A stretch of 9,353 bases of DNA from Rhodospirillaceae bacterium (GTDB lineage Bacteria; Pseudomonadota; Alphaproteobacteria; Rhodospirillales; 2-02-FULL-58-16). Shown in pieces: positions 1-8,100 of this stretch. Location: positions 1-9,353 of the forward strand of contig JAUXMA010000041.1 in NCBI GenBank assembly GCA_030623425.1, given 5' to 3'. A model generated the notes under the pieces. It had not been told where the DNA came from. It was given only the letters and a program-made list of their open reading frames with translations, and did not search any database. The position numbers were made by a program, and so were the translations under genes. How positions within the stretch are numbered: the stretch's first letter is position 1; each line of letters opens with the position of its first letter.

Positions 1-1189
1 GCCGGTGGGCGGCGCGCATTCCCGCCAATTCGACCGGATTCTTTTTGGCCTTCGGCAATTGGCAGGGGTCCGCCCCCGGCGACAGGTCGGCCCCGGAATC
101 CCGCAAGCGCCGGAAAGCCCAGTCCGGGGCGCCGTCGGCATCCAGGCGCACGGTCTTGCCCGCCGCGCCCAAGCGGTCGAGGGCCGGGCCGAAAGCCTCG
201 GGCCCTTGAAGGCGCACGTCGCCGCCCAGATGCCGGCGCACACCCGCCGTGAGCTTGCGGGGATCGACGAACAAATCAACGGAGGCGTCGGCATGAATGA
301 AGGCGAAGGCCAAGGGCAACGGCGCGAACGGCACGTCGCCGCCGCGGATATTGAGAAGCCAAGCGATGGAATCCGGCGCCGTCAGCACCGCCGCGGCCAG
401 TTTACGCCGCGCAAGGCTTGCGCCGAGTTGGCGGCGCTTGGCGGCCGAAGCCATGCCGGCGACGGCGTCATCATGGGCGACGATGGGGCTTATGGGCGGC
501 GACGGCCGGCCGCTCCAAACGGCATCCACCGGGTTTTCGGCGGCGGCCGCCAGTTCGGCCCCGGCCTTTTCGCAGGCACCGCGTAAACGCTGCAATTGAT
601 TTGGAGTATGCAACCATGGATCGTAACCAAACCGGCCACCGGGAACGGCAAAATGTTCGCCGATCCAATCGCCCGGCGTCTCGTCGGGAAGTTGCCGAAG
701 CTCGAACAGGTTCCCGTCCACTTCCGCCCGCGCCTGCAGAGTGTAACGCCCGTCCACGAAAACGGCGGCCCGGCCGGAAAGCACCACCGCCTGACCCGCC
801 GAACCGGTGAAACCGGTGAGCCAAGCCAGACGCTCCGCCCGCAACGGAACGTATTCGTTCTGATGCTCGTCAAAGCGGGGGACGATGAAGCCGTCAAGGG
901 CAAGCCGTTTCATTTCGGCGCGCAAGGCCTCGAGCCTGGCCGCGTCGCCGGCGCCTTCCAGCCCGCTAGTGAACGAAAGCGAAGTTTCGGCATGAAGGGC
1001 GGCCAGCTGGCAAGCGAGTTCGTCGCCGGGCGCCTCGCCGATAAGGGCCACCCAGGCACCGGGATCGACGCCCCGCGGCGCCGCGACGACGCCCCGCACC
1101 AGATCGCGCACGGCCGCCGCGCGCCAGGCCGAACCGGCCTCCCGCAACAGCCGATCCAGTCTTTCGTCGCCTAAGTAGGTTTCGTTCAA
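1..1189 (-). CDS. Aminopeptidase P (Xaa-Pro aminopeptidase, M24 family), 5' part only
   Basis: This protein probably removes the N-terminal residue of peptides whose second residue is proline, in the cytoplasm. I translated 396 codons without a stop down to the left window edge. Residues ~105-250 look like the first creatinase-type N-terminal domain: LDGFIVPRFDEHQNEYVP, then RAERLAWLTGFTGSAG and VFVDGRYTLQA. A second such domain follows (SIAWLLNIRGGDVPFAP, then VDLFVDPRKL). The last residues (LPKAKKNPVELAGMRAAHR) are the usual entry to the pita-bread catalytic domain, whose metal ligands lie outside the window. The two N-terminal domains suggest the long three-domain form of the family. About 100 residues precede the first recognisable domain, including a DPGAWVALIGEAPGDELA stretch, resembling N-terminal extensions I recall from alphaproteobacterial homologues. 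The start is TTG at 1189, chosen because AAGGA lies 8 nt upstream and an in-frame TGA closes the frame a few codons further up. The family call is firm; activity cannot be judged without the C-terminal half. Confidence 0.93.
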   Translation of the reverse strand, partial: MNETYLGDERLDRLLREAGSAWRAAAVRDLVRGVVAAPRGVDPGAWVALIGEAPGDELACQLAALHAETSLSFTSGLEGAGDAARLEALRAEMKRLALDGFIVPRFDEHQNEYVPLRAERLAWLTGFTGSAGQAVVLSGRAAVFVDGRYTLQARAEVDGNLFELRQLPDETPGDWIGEHFAVPGGRFGYDPWLHTPNQLQRLRGACEKAGAELAAAAENPVDAVWSGRPSPPISPIVAHDDAVAGMASAAKRRQLGASLARRKLAAAVLTAPDSIAWLLNIRGGDVPFAPLPLAFAFIHADASVDLFVDPRKLTAGVRRHLGGDVRLQGPEAFGPALDRLGAAGKTVRLDADGAPDWAFRRLRDSGADLSPGADPCQLPKAKKNPVELAGMRAAHR

Positions 1190-1508
1190 AGCCGCAATCC
1201 TTAAAATCCGTCACGCCCGTACCCGGAACACTAGGAAAGAGGCAGGCCATCAGGCAAGAACCTAAATGGACCTCCGGTGATTTTACATAAGCGAAATCAA
1301 CGCTCGGGAAGGCTCCGCGAGGGCAGATCGAGCCATGCATTTATGGAATTGTTGCAATGCATTACTTGCGCTTCAATCCGGACAGAAAAGGATTATCTCA
1401 CCTTCGGAACCAGCAAGGTCGCGGTCTTCGACGGCAAGGCCGGCAAATCCATCGCCGCTTAGAACCGCCTTTTCCCGATTCCCCTTTCCGGGCCGTCATT
1501 CAGGCATC
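1190..1508. other. 319-nt gap without a convincing gene
   Basis: This stretch lies between two minus-strand genes and is less GC-rich than its surroundings in places. It must hold the upstream region of the aminopeptidase gene. I see no clear -35/-10 pair and no hairpin followed by a T run. On the plus strand an ATG at 1343 opens a 39-codon frame ending in TAG at 1460-1462 (C-terminal residues GTSKVAVFDGKAGKSIAA). Its last ~22 codons almost all end in G or C, as real genes here do, but the upstream half does not and there is no ribosome binding site. It could be a gene remnant or chance. ATGCAT occurs twice, at 1335 and 1355, as a loose inverted pair. Confidence 0.5.
1198..1202 (-). promoter_or_regulatory. 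Ribosome binding site for the aminopeptidase P gene
   Basis: AAGGA on the minus strand lies 8 nt before the TTG at 1189-1187. No ATG or GTG in this frame lies between here and the upstream in-frame TGA, so this site decides the start codon. Confidence 0.6.
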
Positions 1509-1853
1509 CTATTTTCCGTCCTTGTCGCCGACTTTACTGTAGCCCCGCCGTGTCATGCAGTTGCCGAACAGGCGATTGCCTCGCTTGCCGGCGTCGTAAC
1601 GGGCCATGCGACTTTCGAAGGTGTCGGCGGTGCCGAAATCGCCGCGGCCAAGATAGATGTGCTCGCGCACGTACTTCCTTTCGGCCGCCGTCTTGGCGAG
1701 GCGGCGGCAAGTCGACCGGTCCTTGCTCCACTGCTCTTCGGTGACGCCCGGATTTTCCCAGCGGCCGGGTTTTTCCCAAGGCAAGGTCCCGCCGCAAGAC
1801 GCGGCCAGCACCAAGGCCAGTAACGCCACGAATGTTTTGACGCACGTGGTCAT
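1509..1853 (-). CDS. Small putative outer-membrane lipoprotein of unknown function
   Basis: This 114-residue protein has a lipoprotein signal: MTTCVK, a hydrophobic run ([12 protein letters not shown]) and Cys20 in an L-A-A-S-C lipobox. The mature part is ~95 residues, charged, and has no membrane segment. It has the layout W..DR..C (Trp42, Cys49), then a basic helix, then LF.NCM.RRGY near the end (Cys99). I recall a CM-x2-RGY ending from other small proteobacterial lipoproteins, but I cannot name a family. The start is the ATG at 1853, which overlaps the tlpA stop as ATGA; an in-frame ATG ten codons upstream (1883) would bury the signal peptide and lies inside tlpA. The overlap indicates translational coupling to tlpA, so the two products are made together. 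The mature protein has two cysteines besides the lipid-bearing one, which could form a disulfide in the periplasm; that TlpA acts on them is only inference. Confidence 0.82.
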   Translation of the reverse strand: MTTCVKTFVALLALVLAASCGGTLPWEKPGRWENPGVTEEQWSKDRSTCRRLAKTAAERKYVREHIYLGRGDFGTADTFESRMARYDAGKRGNRLFGNCMTRRGYSKVGDKDGK

Positions 1854-2437
1854 GCCTTCGGAGTTCTTGCCGCCGCGAGGCAACCGCGGACGAAGGCGAC
1901 GATCTTCGGTTCATCCCATTCGGCGGCGCCGACGACACGGCCGATTTCCTTGCCTTCGGCGTCGATCAAGACGGTCGTTGGCAGTCCCTTGACGCCCAGT
2001 CCGCGGAGCAACGCTTCACCTCTGTCGATGAGGATCGGAAGGTTGTCGATGCGGTTTGTTCGATAGAATTTTTCGACGTCGGCGCCGCCGCCGCGGTCCA
2101 CGGAAACCGTCAACACTTCGACGCCGCCGCCGCTTATTTTCGCCTGCAGCCGGTCAAGCGCCGGCATTTCGCGCACGCAAGGAGCGCACCAAGTCGCCCA
2201 GAAATTCAGCACCACGCCCTTGCCCCGGTAATCGGCAAGAGTGAATTCATTGCCGCCGCCGTCGAAAAAGGCCTCGCTTGGGACCGGTTTCGGCGGCTGC
2301 GTGGGAAAAAATTTGGCGAATGCGTTTGCCGCCGGAACGCATTTCTCGCTTTCGACACTTGCAAGCCGCGGGTATATGGCCACAATCACCCAAACGACCA
2401 CCACGAAGATCACCGCCGCGAAGGCAAAACGCAACAT
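1850..2437 (-). CDS. tlpA: TlpA-family thiol:disulfide oxidoreductase, membrane-anchored
   Basis: This 195-residue thioredoxin-fold protein has an N-terminal membrane anchor (residues ~2-22, [18 protein letters not shown]), which places the catalytic domain in the periplasm. The active site is FWATWCAPC with Cys84 and Cys87. The cis-proline motif is GLPTT (Pro153), followed by [12 protein letters not shown], as is typical of TlpA/ResA/DsbE proteins. In Bradyrhizobium, TlpA acts as a reductant in cytochrome oxidase copper-centre assembly; a similar reducing role here is inferred. Cys33 and Cys186 flank the fold and could form a second, structural disulfide. The ATG at 2437 begins right at the anchor but lacks a well-placed ribosome binding site. 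A TTG at 2449 (adding MITN) has GGGGAAG 5 nt upstream and is a serious alternative. A much longer frame reaching 2779 is rejected because its extra part only mirrors argH. The gene diverges from argH and overlaps the downstream lipoprotein gene by ATGA. Confidence 0.93.
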   Translation of the reverse strand: MLRFAFAAVIFVVVVWVIVAIYPRLASVESEKCVPAANAFAKFFPTQPPKPVPSEAFFDGGGNEFTLADYRGKGVVLNFWATWCAPCVREMPALDRLQAKISGGGVEVLTVSVDRGGGADVEKFYRTNRIDNLPILIDRGEALLRGLGVKGLPTTVLIDAEGKEIGRVVGAAEWDEPKIVAFVRGCLAAARTPKA

Positions 2438-2473
2438 GTTCGTAATCAATTCAACTTCCCCGGATGCAACACC

Positions 2474-3904
2474 ATGACCGGCAAACCCTCCAACCGGGCG
2501 CCCGGCGATGGCGCCGGTAAAGATACCAACATGACCAGGGGCGGCCGGTTCGGCGCCGATCCTTGCGAACTCATGCAGGAAATCAACGCCTCGGTTGATT
2601 TCGACAAGCGCCTCTATGTTCACGACATCGCCGGATCCAAGGCCCACTGCGCCATGCTGGTCGGCCAGGGCATCATATCCGAAAAGGACGGCGAGGCGAT
2701 CCTCGACGGCCTCGACAAAATACTGCGCGAAATCGGCAACGGCCAATTCACCTTTAAGCGATCCCTGGAGGACATCCATATGAATGTCGAAGCGCGCTTG
2801 GGCGAACTGGCCGGCGAGGCCGCCGGATGCCTACATACGGCGCGTTCGCGCAACGATCAAGTGGCCACCGACTTGAGGCTCTGGGTTCGGGACGCCATCG
2901 ATGGACTCGATGAAGGACTCAAAAACCTGCAATCGGTGCTGGTCGACCAGGCTTCGGCCCATGCCGGCGCCGTCATGCCCGGCTTGACCCATTTGCAGTC
3001 GGCGCAGCCGGTGACCCTTGGCCATCACCTGCTGGCCTATGTCGAAATGTTCGGGCGCGACCGCGGCCGCCTCAAGGATTGCCGCCGCCGCCTCAACGAA
3101 TGTCCATTGGGCGCGGCGGCCCTGGCCGGCACGTCGTTTCCCGTTGACCGGGAGATGACGGCGCGGGCCTTGGGATTCGACAAACCCGTGGTCAATTCCA
3201 TGGACGCCGTGTCCGACCGCGATTTCGCGCTGGAATTCCTGGCCCTGGCGGCGATCCTGGCCGTGCATCTGTCACGCCTGGCCGAGGAGATCGTCCTTTG
3301 GTGTTCGGACCGGTTCGCTTTCGCCCGTCTGCCGGACGCCCTTTCGACGGGCAGTTCGATCATGCCCCAGAAGCGCAATCCCGACGCCGCCGAATTGGTC
3401 CGGGCGAAGGCCGGGCGGGTGATCGGCTCCCTCAACACCCTGCTCGTCGTCATGAAGGGCCTGCCGCTGGCTTACGGCAAGGATATGCAGGAAGATAAGG
3501 AGCCGGTCTTCGATGCCGCCGATACCCTGGCTTTAAGCATCGCCGGCATGGGCGCCATGTTGCGGGACATCACCTTCAGACCCGAACGCATGCGGGAAGC
3601 GGCGGGCCATGGCCATGCCACCGCCACCGATCTCGCCTACTGGCTGGTCAGGGTTTTGGGAATCCCCTTTCGCCGGGCCCACCAGATCACCGGACGTCTG
3701 GTCACGAGGGCCGAGCAAAAAGGATGCCGGTTGGAGGATCTGTCATTGGACGAGATGCAAAAAGCCGAGGCCAGGATCAACGACGGCGTTTTCGAGGTGC
3801 TGGGGGTGGAAAATTCGGTCAAAAGCCGGCAAAGTTACGGCGGCACCGCGCCCGATAGGGTGCGTAGCGCCGCCGCCGAAGCCAGGAAACGGTTTTTAGA
3901 GTAG
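2474..3904 (+). CDS. argH: Argininosuccinate lyase
   Basis: ArgH splits argininosuccinate into arginine and fumarate, the last step of arginine biosynthesis, as a cytoplasmic homotetramer. The 476-residue sequence shows the family landmarks: [22 protein letters not shown] (residues ~38-59, quoted here in two parts: [11 protein letters not shown] and [11 protein letters not shown]), [17 protein letters not shown] (121-137), [16 protein letters not shown] with the catalytic His173, and the fumarase-superfamily signature [12 protein letters not shown] (293-304) whose serine loop supplies the catalytic base. Length is normal apart from ~20 extra polar residues at the N-terminus. Family homology begins near residue 20, at MTRGGRF, where most relatives have a Trp before GGRF; here it is Arg. 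The ATG at 2474 is the longest start, with only a weak GGA upstream. The ATG at 2531, coinciding with that homology start, is an alternative and would widen the gap to tlpA. It heads the argH-lptM-lysA-TIGR02302 group. Confidence 0.97.
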   Translation: MTGKPSNRAPGDGAGKDTNMTRGGRFGADPCELMQEINASVDFDKRLYVHDIAGSKAHCAMLVGQGIISEKDGEAILDGLDKILREIGNGQFTFKRSLEDIHMNVEARLGELAGEAAGCLHTARSRNDQVATDLRLWVRDAIDGLDEGLKNLQSVLVDQASAHAGAVMPGLTHLQSAQPVTLGHHLLAYVEMFGRDRGRLKDCRRRLNECPLGAAALAGTSFPVDREMTARALGFDKPVVNSMDAVSDRDFALEFLALAAILAVHLSRLAEEIVLWCSDRFAFARLPDALSTGSSIMPQKRNPDAAELVRAKAGRVIGSLNTLLVVMKGLPLAYGKDMQEDKEPVFDAADTLALSIAGMGAMLRDITFRPERMREAAGHGHATATDLAYWLVRVLGIPFRRAHQITGRLVTRAEQKGCRLEDLSLDEMQKAEARINDGVFEVLGVENSVKSRQSYGGTAPDRVRSAAAEARKRFLE

Positions 3905-3929
3905 AAATGGAAGAATGGGACAGATAGAC

Positions 3930-4058
3930 ATGATCCGTAAGATTGTCATTGTCATGCTTATCCTCGCTTTGGCCTCGCCGCTTGCCGCCTGCGGCCGCAA
4001 GTCGGCGCCGGAACAGCCCGAAGGCTCCGACCACCCGCGGCAATACCCGACCCAGTAA
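3930..4058 (+). CDS. lptM: LptM-like small lipoprotein (42 residues)
   Basis: This tiny gene encodes 42 residues: MIRK, a hydrophobic signal (IVIVMLILALASP) and a lipobox L-A-A-C with Cys21, followed at once by GRKSAPEQPEGSDHPRQYPTQ read as GRKSAPEQPEG then SDHPRQYPTQ. The pattern ACGRK-x-P followed by a proline-rich tail is that of LptM (formerly YifL). In E. coli, LptM helps the LPS translocon LptD/LptE mature with correct disulfides. The tail ending in YPRQYP-like residues matches alphaproteobacterial versions I recall lying between argH and lysA. It starts 25 nt after the argH stop and ends 23 nt before lysA, so it is probably cotranscribed. An in-frame ATG at 3915 would add five residues (MGQID) before the signal; the start at 3930 is preferred because it begins directly with the basic n-region. 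The assignment rests on a short motif and position; function in this organism is inferred. Confidence 0.85.
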   Translation: MIRKIVIVMLILALASPLAACGRKSAPEQPEGSDHPRQYPTQ

Positions 4059-4081
4059 CGGACGGCGGGAATTGCCGGATC

Positions 4082-5347
4082 ATGGATCATTTCGTCTACC
4101 GGGACGGCCGGCTGTGCGCCGAGGACGTCTCCTTGATCCGTATCGCCGAGGAAACGGGAACGCCGTTTTATTGTTATTCCCAAGCGACCATCGAACGACA
4201 CTACCGGGTTTTCGCCGATGCCTTCGCCGATGTCGATGCAACCGTTTGCTATGCGGTTAAAGCCAATTCCAACATCGCCGTCATTGGCGTCCTCGCCCGG
4301 CTCGGCGCCGGCGCCGATGTGGTTTCCGGCGGCGAGCTCAAGCGCGCCTTGACGGCGGGCGTTCCGGCTTCGCGCATCGTCTTTTCCGGCATCGGCAAGA
4401 CCGCCGAGGAATTGGCGGCGGCGTTGGACGCCGGGATTCTTCAGATCAACGTGGAATCGGAACCCGAATTGGAGCTTCTCGGGCAAGTGGCCGTGGACAA
4501 GGGCGTCAGCGCCCCCGTCGCCATCCGCATCAACCCCGACATCGACGCCCATACCCACGACAAGATCACCACCGGAAAAGCCGAGAACAAATTCGGCATC
4601 GAATGGACACGGGCCCACCGGGTCTATTCCCGCGCCATTACCATGCCTGGGATCGATATTGTTGGCATCGCCGTGCATATCGGTTCGCAAGTGACGGATC
4701 TGGAACCGTTCAGGGAAGCCTACGTCAGGACGCGCGACCTGGTCGTCTTGTTGCGCGCCGACGGCCTCGCCATTCGCAGCCTCGACCTCGGAGGAGGTCT
4801 CGGCATTCCCTACGGCGATGAGCCGGCGCCCTCGCCCGGCGAGTACGCGGCGGTGGTCAAATCGGCGATCGGCGATCTCGACTGCCGTCTGATCCTGGAG
4901 CCGGGCCGGGTCATTGCCGGCAACGCCGGTTGCCTCGTCACCTCCGTGCTCTATGTCAAGGAAGGGGCAACCCGCCGTTTTGTCGTTGTCGACGCCGCCA
5001 TGAATGACCTGATGCGCCCGGCGCTGTATAATGCCTTTCACGGCATCGCCACGGTGATGGAAGCCCCCGCCAAGGCCGAGTGCAAAGAGGTGGACGTGGT
5101 CGGACCCGTTTGCGAAACTGGCGATACCTTCGCCGCCGGCAGACCATTGCCACCGCTCAGGCCCGGAGATCTGCTGGCCATCCGCACCGCCGGAGCTTAC
5201 GGCGCCGTGATGTCGTCCGTCTATAACACTCGGCCTCTGGTGCCCGAGGTCCTGGTTCGGGGCGGAGATTTCGCCTTGGTCAGGAAACGGCTGAGCGTCG
5301 ATGACATGCTGTCCCGGGAAGTGATTCCGAACTGGCTGAAAACCTGA
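4082..5347 (+). CDS. lysA: Diaminopimelate decarboxylase
   Basis: LysA decarboxylates meso-diaminopimelate to L-lysine with pyridoxal phosphate, the last step of lysine synthesis; its substrate is also a peptidoglycan building block. The 421-residue protein has the usual length. Residues seen: the PLP-binding Lys60 in CYAVKANSN, the ENKFGI segment (168-173), AVHIGSQ with His199, the phosphate-binding LDLGGGLGIPY (235-244), EPGR (273-276), and the active-site GPVCETGD with Cys344 contributed across the dimer interface. It ends with the AYGAVMSSVYNTRP segment (Tyr381). N-terminal residues MDHFVYRDGRL are typical, supporting the ATG at 4082, although the ribosome binding site is weak. The stop TGA shares its last base with the ATG of the next gene (TGATG), so translation of the TIGR02302 gene is probably coupled to lysA. 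Confidence 0.98.
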   Translation: MDHFVYRDGRLCAEDVSLIRIAEETGTPFYCYSQATIERHYRVFADAFADVDATVCYAVKANSNIAVIGVLARLGAGADVVSGGELKRALTAGVPASRIVFSGIGKTAEELAAALDAGILQINVESEPELELLGQVAVDKGVSAPVAIRINPDIDAHTHDKITTGKAENKFGIEWTRAHRVYSRAITMPGIDIVGIAVHIGSQVTDLEPFREAYVRTRDLVVLLRADGLAIRSLDLGGGLGIPYGDEPAPSPGEYAAVVKSAIGDLDCRLILEPGRVIAGNAGCLVTSVLYVKEGATRRFVVVDAAMNDLMRPALYNAFHGIATVMEAPAKAECKEVDVVGPVCETGDTFAAGRPLPPLRPGDLLAIRTAGAYGAVMSSVYNTRPLVPEVLVRGGDFALVRKRLSVDDMLSREVIPNWLKT

Positions 5348-7842
5348 TGAGCGGATCCGGCCCCGCGAAACCACCGCCCCACGTCCGTCTTTTGTGGATT
5401 CTGGGACTGGCGCGGACGGTCCTTTTGTGGGAACGCCTTTGGTCCCGGTTTTGGAAGGTGGCGGCCTTGGCCGGACTGTTTGTTTCCATCGCTTTGCTTG
5501 ACGTTCTCCCCTTCCTCCCCGGCTGGCTGCATGTCTTGGTGCTGGCCGTTTTCGCGATCGGATTGGCGATCGTCTTCCGCCAAGGCATGGCCGGATTCCG
5601 CCAGGTGGACGTGGCAATGGCCCGTCACCGCCTGGAACGGGACAGCGGCTTGCGGCACCGTCCCTTGACGGCGCTGGCCGACCGCCTTGCCGCCGACAGC
5701 GGCAATCGCGCCGTCTTGGACTTGTGGCGAGCCCATCTTGCACGGATGAGCCGGGCCGTCGGTCGTCTTAGGTTGCGTATTCCTTCCCCCGGGGTGGCCT
5801 CGCTGGACCCATTTGGCTTGCGGGCGGCGGTTTTCTTGTTCCTGGTGATTGCCTTGGCGGCAAGCCGCGGTGACGCCGCGGGCCGTCTGGAACGCGCTTT
5901 TATCCCCCGCTTCGACGGTTCCCTTGGCGGCCCCTTGAGCCTGGATATCTGGGTTACGCCACCGGCTTATACGGGATTGGCGCCGCTGTTTCTCGACAAG
6001 GCATCGGAAAAGACCGAGGCGGTGAAAGTTCCCGTCGGCAGCGCCCTTATGGCGCAGACCGGAGGAACTCGTTCGGCGCCACGGCTTTGGCTCGGAGGCC
6101 GTCGTCTTGAGTTCGCCAAACTTGCTCCGCAAGACTTCGATTCCGGTGGCCACAGGCTCGACGCCGTCATCGAGGACAGCGACCACCGGCTGGCCGTCGA
6201 TGTCGATGGCCGGGAACTCGTCTCCTGGCCTCTCGAAGTCATTGCCGACGCCCCGCCCAAAGTGGCTTTCGGCAAGACGCCGACAGCGGCCAGCGGGGCT
6301 CGCCTGCGCCTTGATTTCGAAGCCAGCGACGATTACGGGCTCGGCGGGTTGCGGGCGGTGATCCGGCGCGCCGACGAAAGTGGCGGCGCCGACAGGGGCT
6401 CCATCATCCGGCTGGCGCTGCCATTTTCCGGCATCGGCTCGAAAAAGGCGCAGGGAACCACCGTCCAGGACCTGACCGCCCATCCCTGGGCGGGGTTGCC
6501 GGTGCAAATCCGACTGCTCGCCGTGGACGCGATCGGACAAAGGGGTAAAAGTCGGGCCGCCCAATTGGTGCTTCCCGAACGGACCTTCAACCACCCAATC
6601 GCCAGGGCGATCATTGCCGAGCGCAAAAAACTCTCCACCCCGTCCGCCGGGGTTGGCGCCGAAGTCGCCCGGGCACTCGACGGAATCGCCGTTGATGCCA
6701 AGCCATATTTCGACGAGACCGTGGTTTTTCTGGCCCTCGCCGTCGCCCGGGCAAGGCTGTTCCACGATCGGACCGGCACTGTCATTGCCTCGGTTCAAAG
6801 GTTGTTATGGAACACGGCGATCGGAATCGAGGACGGCAAACTCTCCCTCGCCGAACGGCAATTGCGACGCGCCCAGAAGCAACTGATGGAGGCCCTCGCC
6901 AACAACGCCAAGCCGGGGGAAATCGACCGCTTGATGGATGCCCTGCAATGGGCGTTGAACAAATACCTGGCGGCCTTGCAAGATCGTTTGCAAGGCCGGA
7001 AAATGATGGAAATGCCCCCGGGTATTCCCATCGAATTGATAACAAACGACGACTTGCGGCAACTGCTCGAGGAGGCGCGGGAGCTGGCCCGCGCCGGCGC
7101 CGTCGACGCCGCCCGACGGTTGCTGTCCGAACTGGAACGGTTTCTCAACGGTTTTAGCGCCGCCCTCTCGCTTGGCGAAGCCGACAAAGAGCTGACAAAG
7201 GTGTTAGGCCTGATGCAAGACCTCAACGCGCTCGCCGAACAACAGCGAAAACTGCTCGATGAATCGTTTCGGCGGTTACGGGAGCGCCCCGGCGGCGACG
7301 CCCGTCCTGAACGGCGCCGCCAAGGCCGCCGGCGGGAACGGGAGTCGCGGCCGTGGTCCGAAGGCAGTGCCGCCCGACAGGACAAATTGCGCCATGGGCT
7401 GGGAGACGTGATGCTGCGTTTCGACGAGACCCTGGGGAAAATCCCGCGACAATTGGGCGAGGCGGAACGTGCCATGCGGGAGGCTGTCGAATCGTTCACT
7501 CGTGGCCGCCCCGAAACGGCGGTGCGGCGACAAGGGGAAGCCTTGGAAAAATTACGCCAAGCCCAGAAAGATTTGGCCCAACGGATCGCCCGCCGGCTGA
7601 GCGGAAGGCTGGGCGCGGTTCGTGGATCGCCGGCAAGCCTGCCCGGTTGGCGGCGCGATCCCTTCGGCCGGTTTCCCGATGGAGCATTCGGAAACGCTTT
7701 CGGCGAACGAATCAAAATTCCCGACCGGATGGAAATCCGCCGGGCCAGGAAAATTCTTCGGGAACTGCGCCGCCGCGCCGGCGAACGCCAACGCCCGAAG
7801 CTGGAGCGGGACTACATCGAAAGATTGTTACGGCGGTTTTAG
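5347..7842 (+). CDS. TIGR02302 family (DUF4175-like) membrane protein, unknown function
   Basis: This 831-residue protein matches the TIGR02302 family, a set of large alphaproteobacterial proteins with no established function. Two adjacent membrane segments lie at residues ~37-54 and ~58-77, and a third at ~156-173. Then comes SLDIWVTPPAYTGLAP (198-213), the family's best-known motif, which opens a large domain probably outside the cytoplasm. Residues ~460-720 are rich in Ala, Leu, Arg, Glu and Gln and look like long helices or coiled coil. They include an Arg-rich patch (RRRQGRRRERESR) where relatives are often Gln/Gly-rich. The C-terminus (ARKILRELRRRAGE... ERLLRRF) fits the usual family ending, so the gene looks intact. 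It begins at the ATG that shares a base with the lysA stop and has no good ribosome binding site of its own, consistent with coupling. A cell-envelope role is suggested only by the membrane topology and the lysA/lptM context. Confidence 0.92.
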   Translation: MSGSGPAKPPPHVRLLWILGLARTVLLWERLWSRFWKVAALAGLFVSIALLDVLPFLPGWLHVLVLAVFAIGLAIVFRQGMAGFRQVDVAMARHRLERDSGLRHRPLTALADRLAADSGNRAVLDLWRAHLARMSRAVGRLRLRIPSPGVASLDPFGLRAAVFLFLVIALAASRGDAAGRLERAFIPRFDGSLGGPLSLDIWVTPPAYTGLAPLFLDKASEKTEAVKVPVGSALMAQTGGTRSAPRLWLGGRRLEFAKLAPQDFDSGGHRLDAVIEDSDHRLAVDVDGRELVSWPLEVIADAPPKVAFGKTPTAASGARLRLDFEASDDYGLGGLRAVIRRADESGGADRGSIIRLALPFSGIGSKKAQGTTVQDLTAHPWAGLPVQIRLLAVDAIGQRGKSRAAQLVLPERTFNHPIARAIIAERKKLSTPSAGVGAEVARALDGIAVDAKPYFDETVVFLALAVARARLFHDRTGTVIASVQRLLWNTAIGIEDGKLSLAERQLRRAQKQLMEALANNAKPGEIDRLMDALQWALNKYLAALQDRLQGRKMMEMPPGIPIELITNDDLRQLLEEARELARAGAVDAARRLLSELERFLNGFSAALSLGEADKELTKVLGLMQDLNALAEQQRKLLDESFRRLRERPGGDARPERRRQGRRRERESRPWSEGSAARQDKLRHGLGDVMLRFDETLGKIPRQLGEAERAMREAVESFTRGRPETAVRRQGEALEKLRQAQKDLAQRIARRLSGRLGAVRGSPASLPGWRRDPFGRFPDGAFGNAFGERIKIPDRMEIRRARKILRELRRRAGERQRPKLERDYIERLLRRF

Positions 7843-8059
7843 CATTACCCGTTGAAGCGGCACCGGCGCGGTTCCACGTGATTTGCAAAAGCTGGGCGAG
7901 GCAAGCTCTTGCACTTGGCATGCCGGCTTGCCGTTGCAAAGCGGTGGCCGGGCGGCATCGGTTCTGACTATGGTTTTTAGCCGCAAACGGACGAATGGGG
8001 CTCGGTTTTAATGTACAGAAATCCCCCTTGAATCCGTTCAAATCAGCTTAAGTATCCCG

Positions 8060-8100
8060 CCGATTAGCGGCCAACCTCAAAGGGGTGGCCGCGTCATCGG
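8060..8100 (-). terminator. Stem-loop at the 3' end of the DUF2459 gene, possible terminator
   Basis: GCGGCCA (8067-8073) pairs perfectly with TGGCCGC (8086-8092) around a 12-nt loop that can add two or three further pairs. An outer CCGAT/ATCGG pair (8060-8064 with 8096-8100) extends it past short internal bulges. The structure covers the stop codon of the minus-strand gene. No T run follows on either strand, so it is not a classical intrinsic terminator. It could block the operon coming from the left, stabilise the 3' end of the mRNA, or be a decayed repeat. The rest of the 7843-8093 gap shows only a weak inverted repeat (GGCAAGC at 7900 with GCTTGCC at 7926). Confidence 0.35.

Noticed and set aside
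5..586. 193-codon plus-strand frame at the left edge
   Set aside because: It is antisense to the aminopeptidase P gene, which has clear family motifs on the other strand.
596..1174. 192-codon plus-strand frame
   Set aside because: It also lies opposite the aminopeptidase P coding region and has no recognisable protein features.
2438..2779. Extension of tlpA to a 309-residue protein
   Set aside because: The added ~110 residues only mirror argH, would bury the membrane anchor inside the protein, and have no family counterpart.
3896..5743. 615-codon open frame on the minus strand opposite lysA
   Set aside because: It is the antisense of lysA and the start of the TIGR02302 gene, both firmly recognised; its translation is low-complexity Gly/Arg/Asp with no domain, typical of GC-rich shadow frames.
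5221..6798. 525-codon minus-strand frame opposite the TIGR02302 gene
   Set aside because: It mirrors a recognised gene; the translation has no motif or hydrophobic pattern, and there is no plausible start signal.
7900..7932. Inverted repeat GGCAAGC/GCTTGCC after the TIGR02302 gene as an operon terminator
   Set aside because: A 7-bp stem with a 19-nt loop and no following T run is too weak to call.
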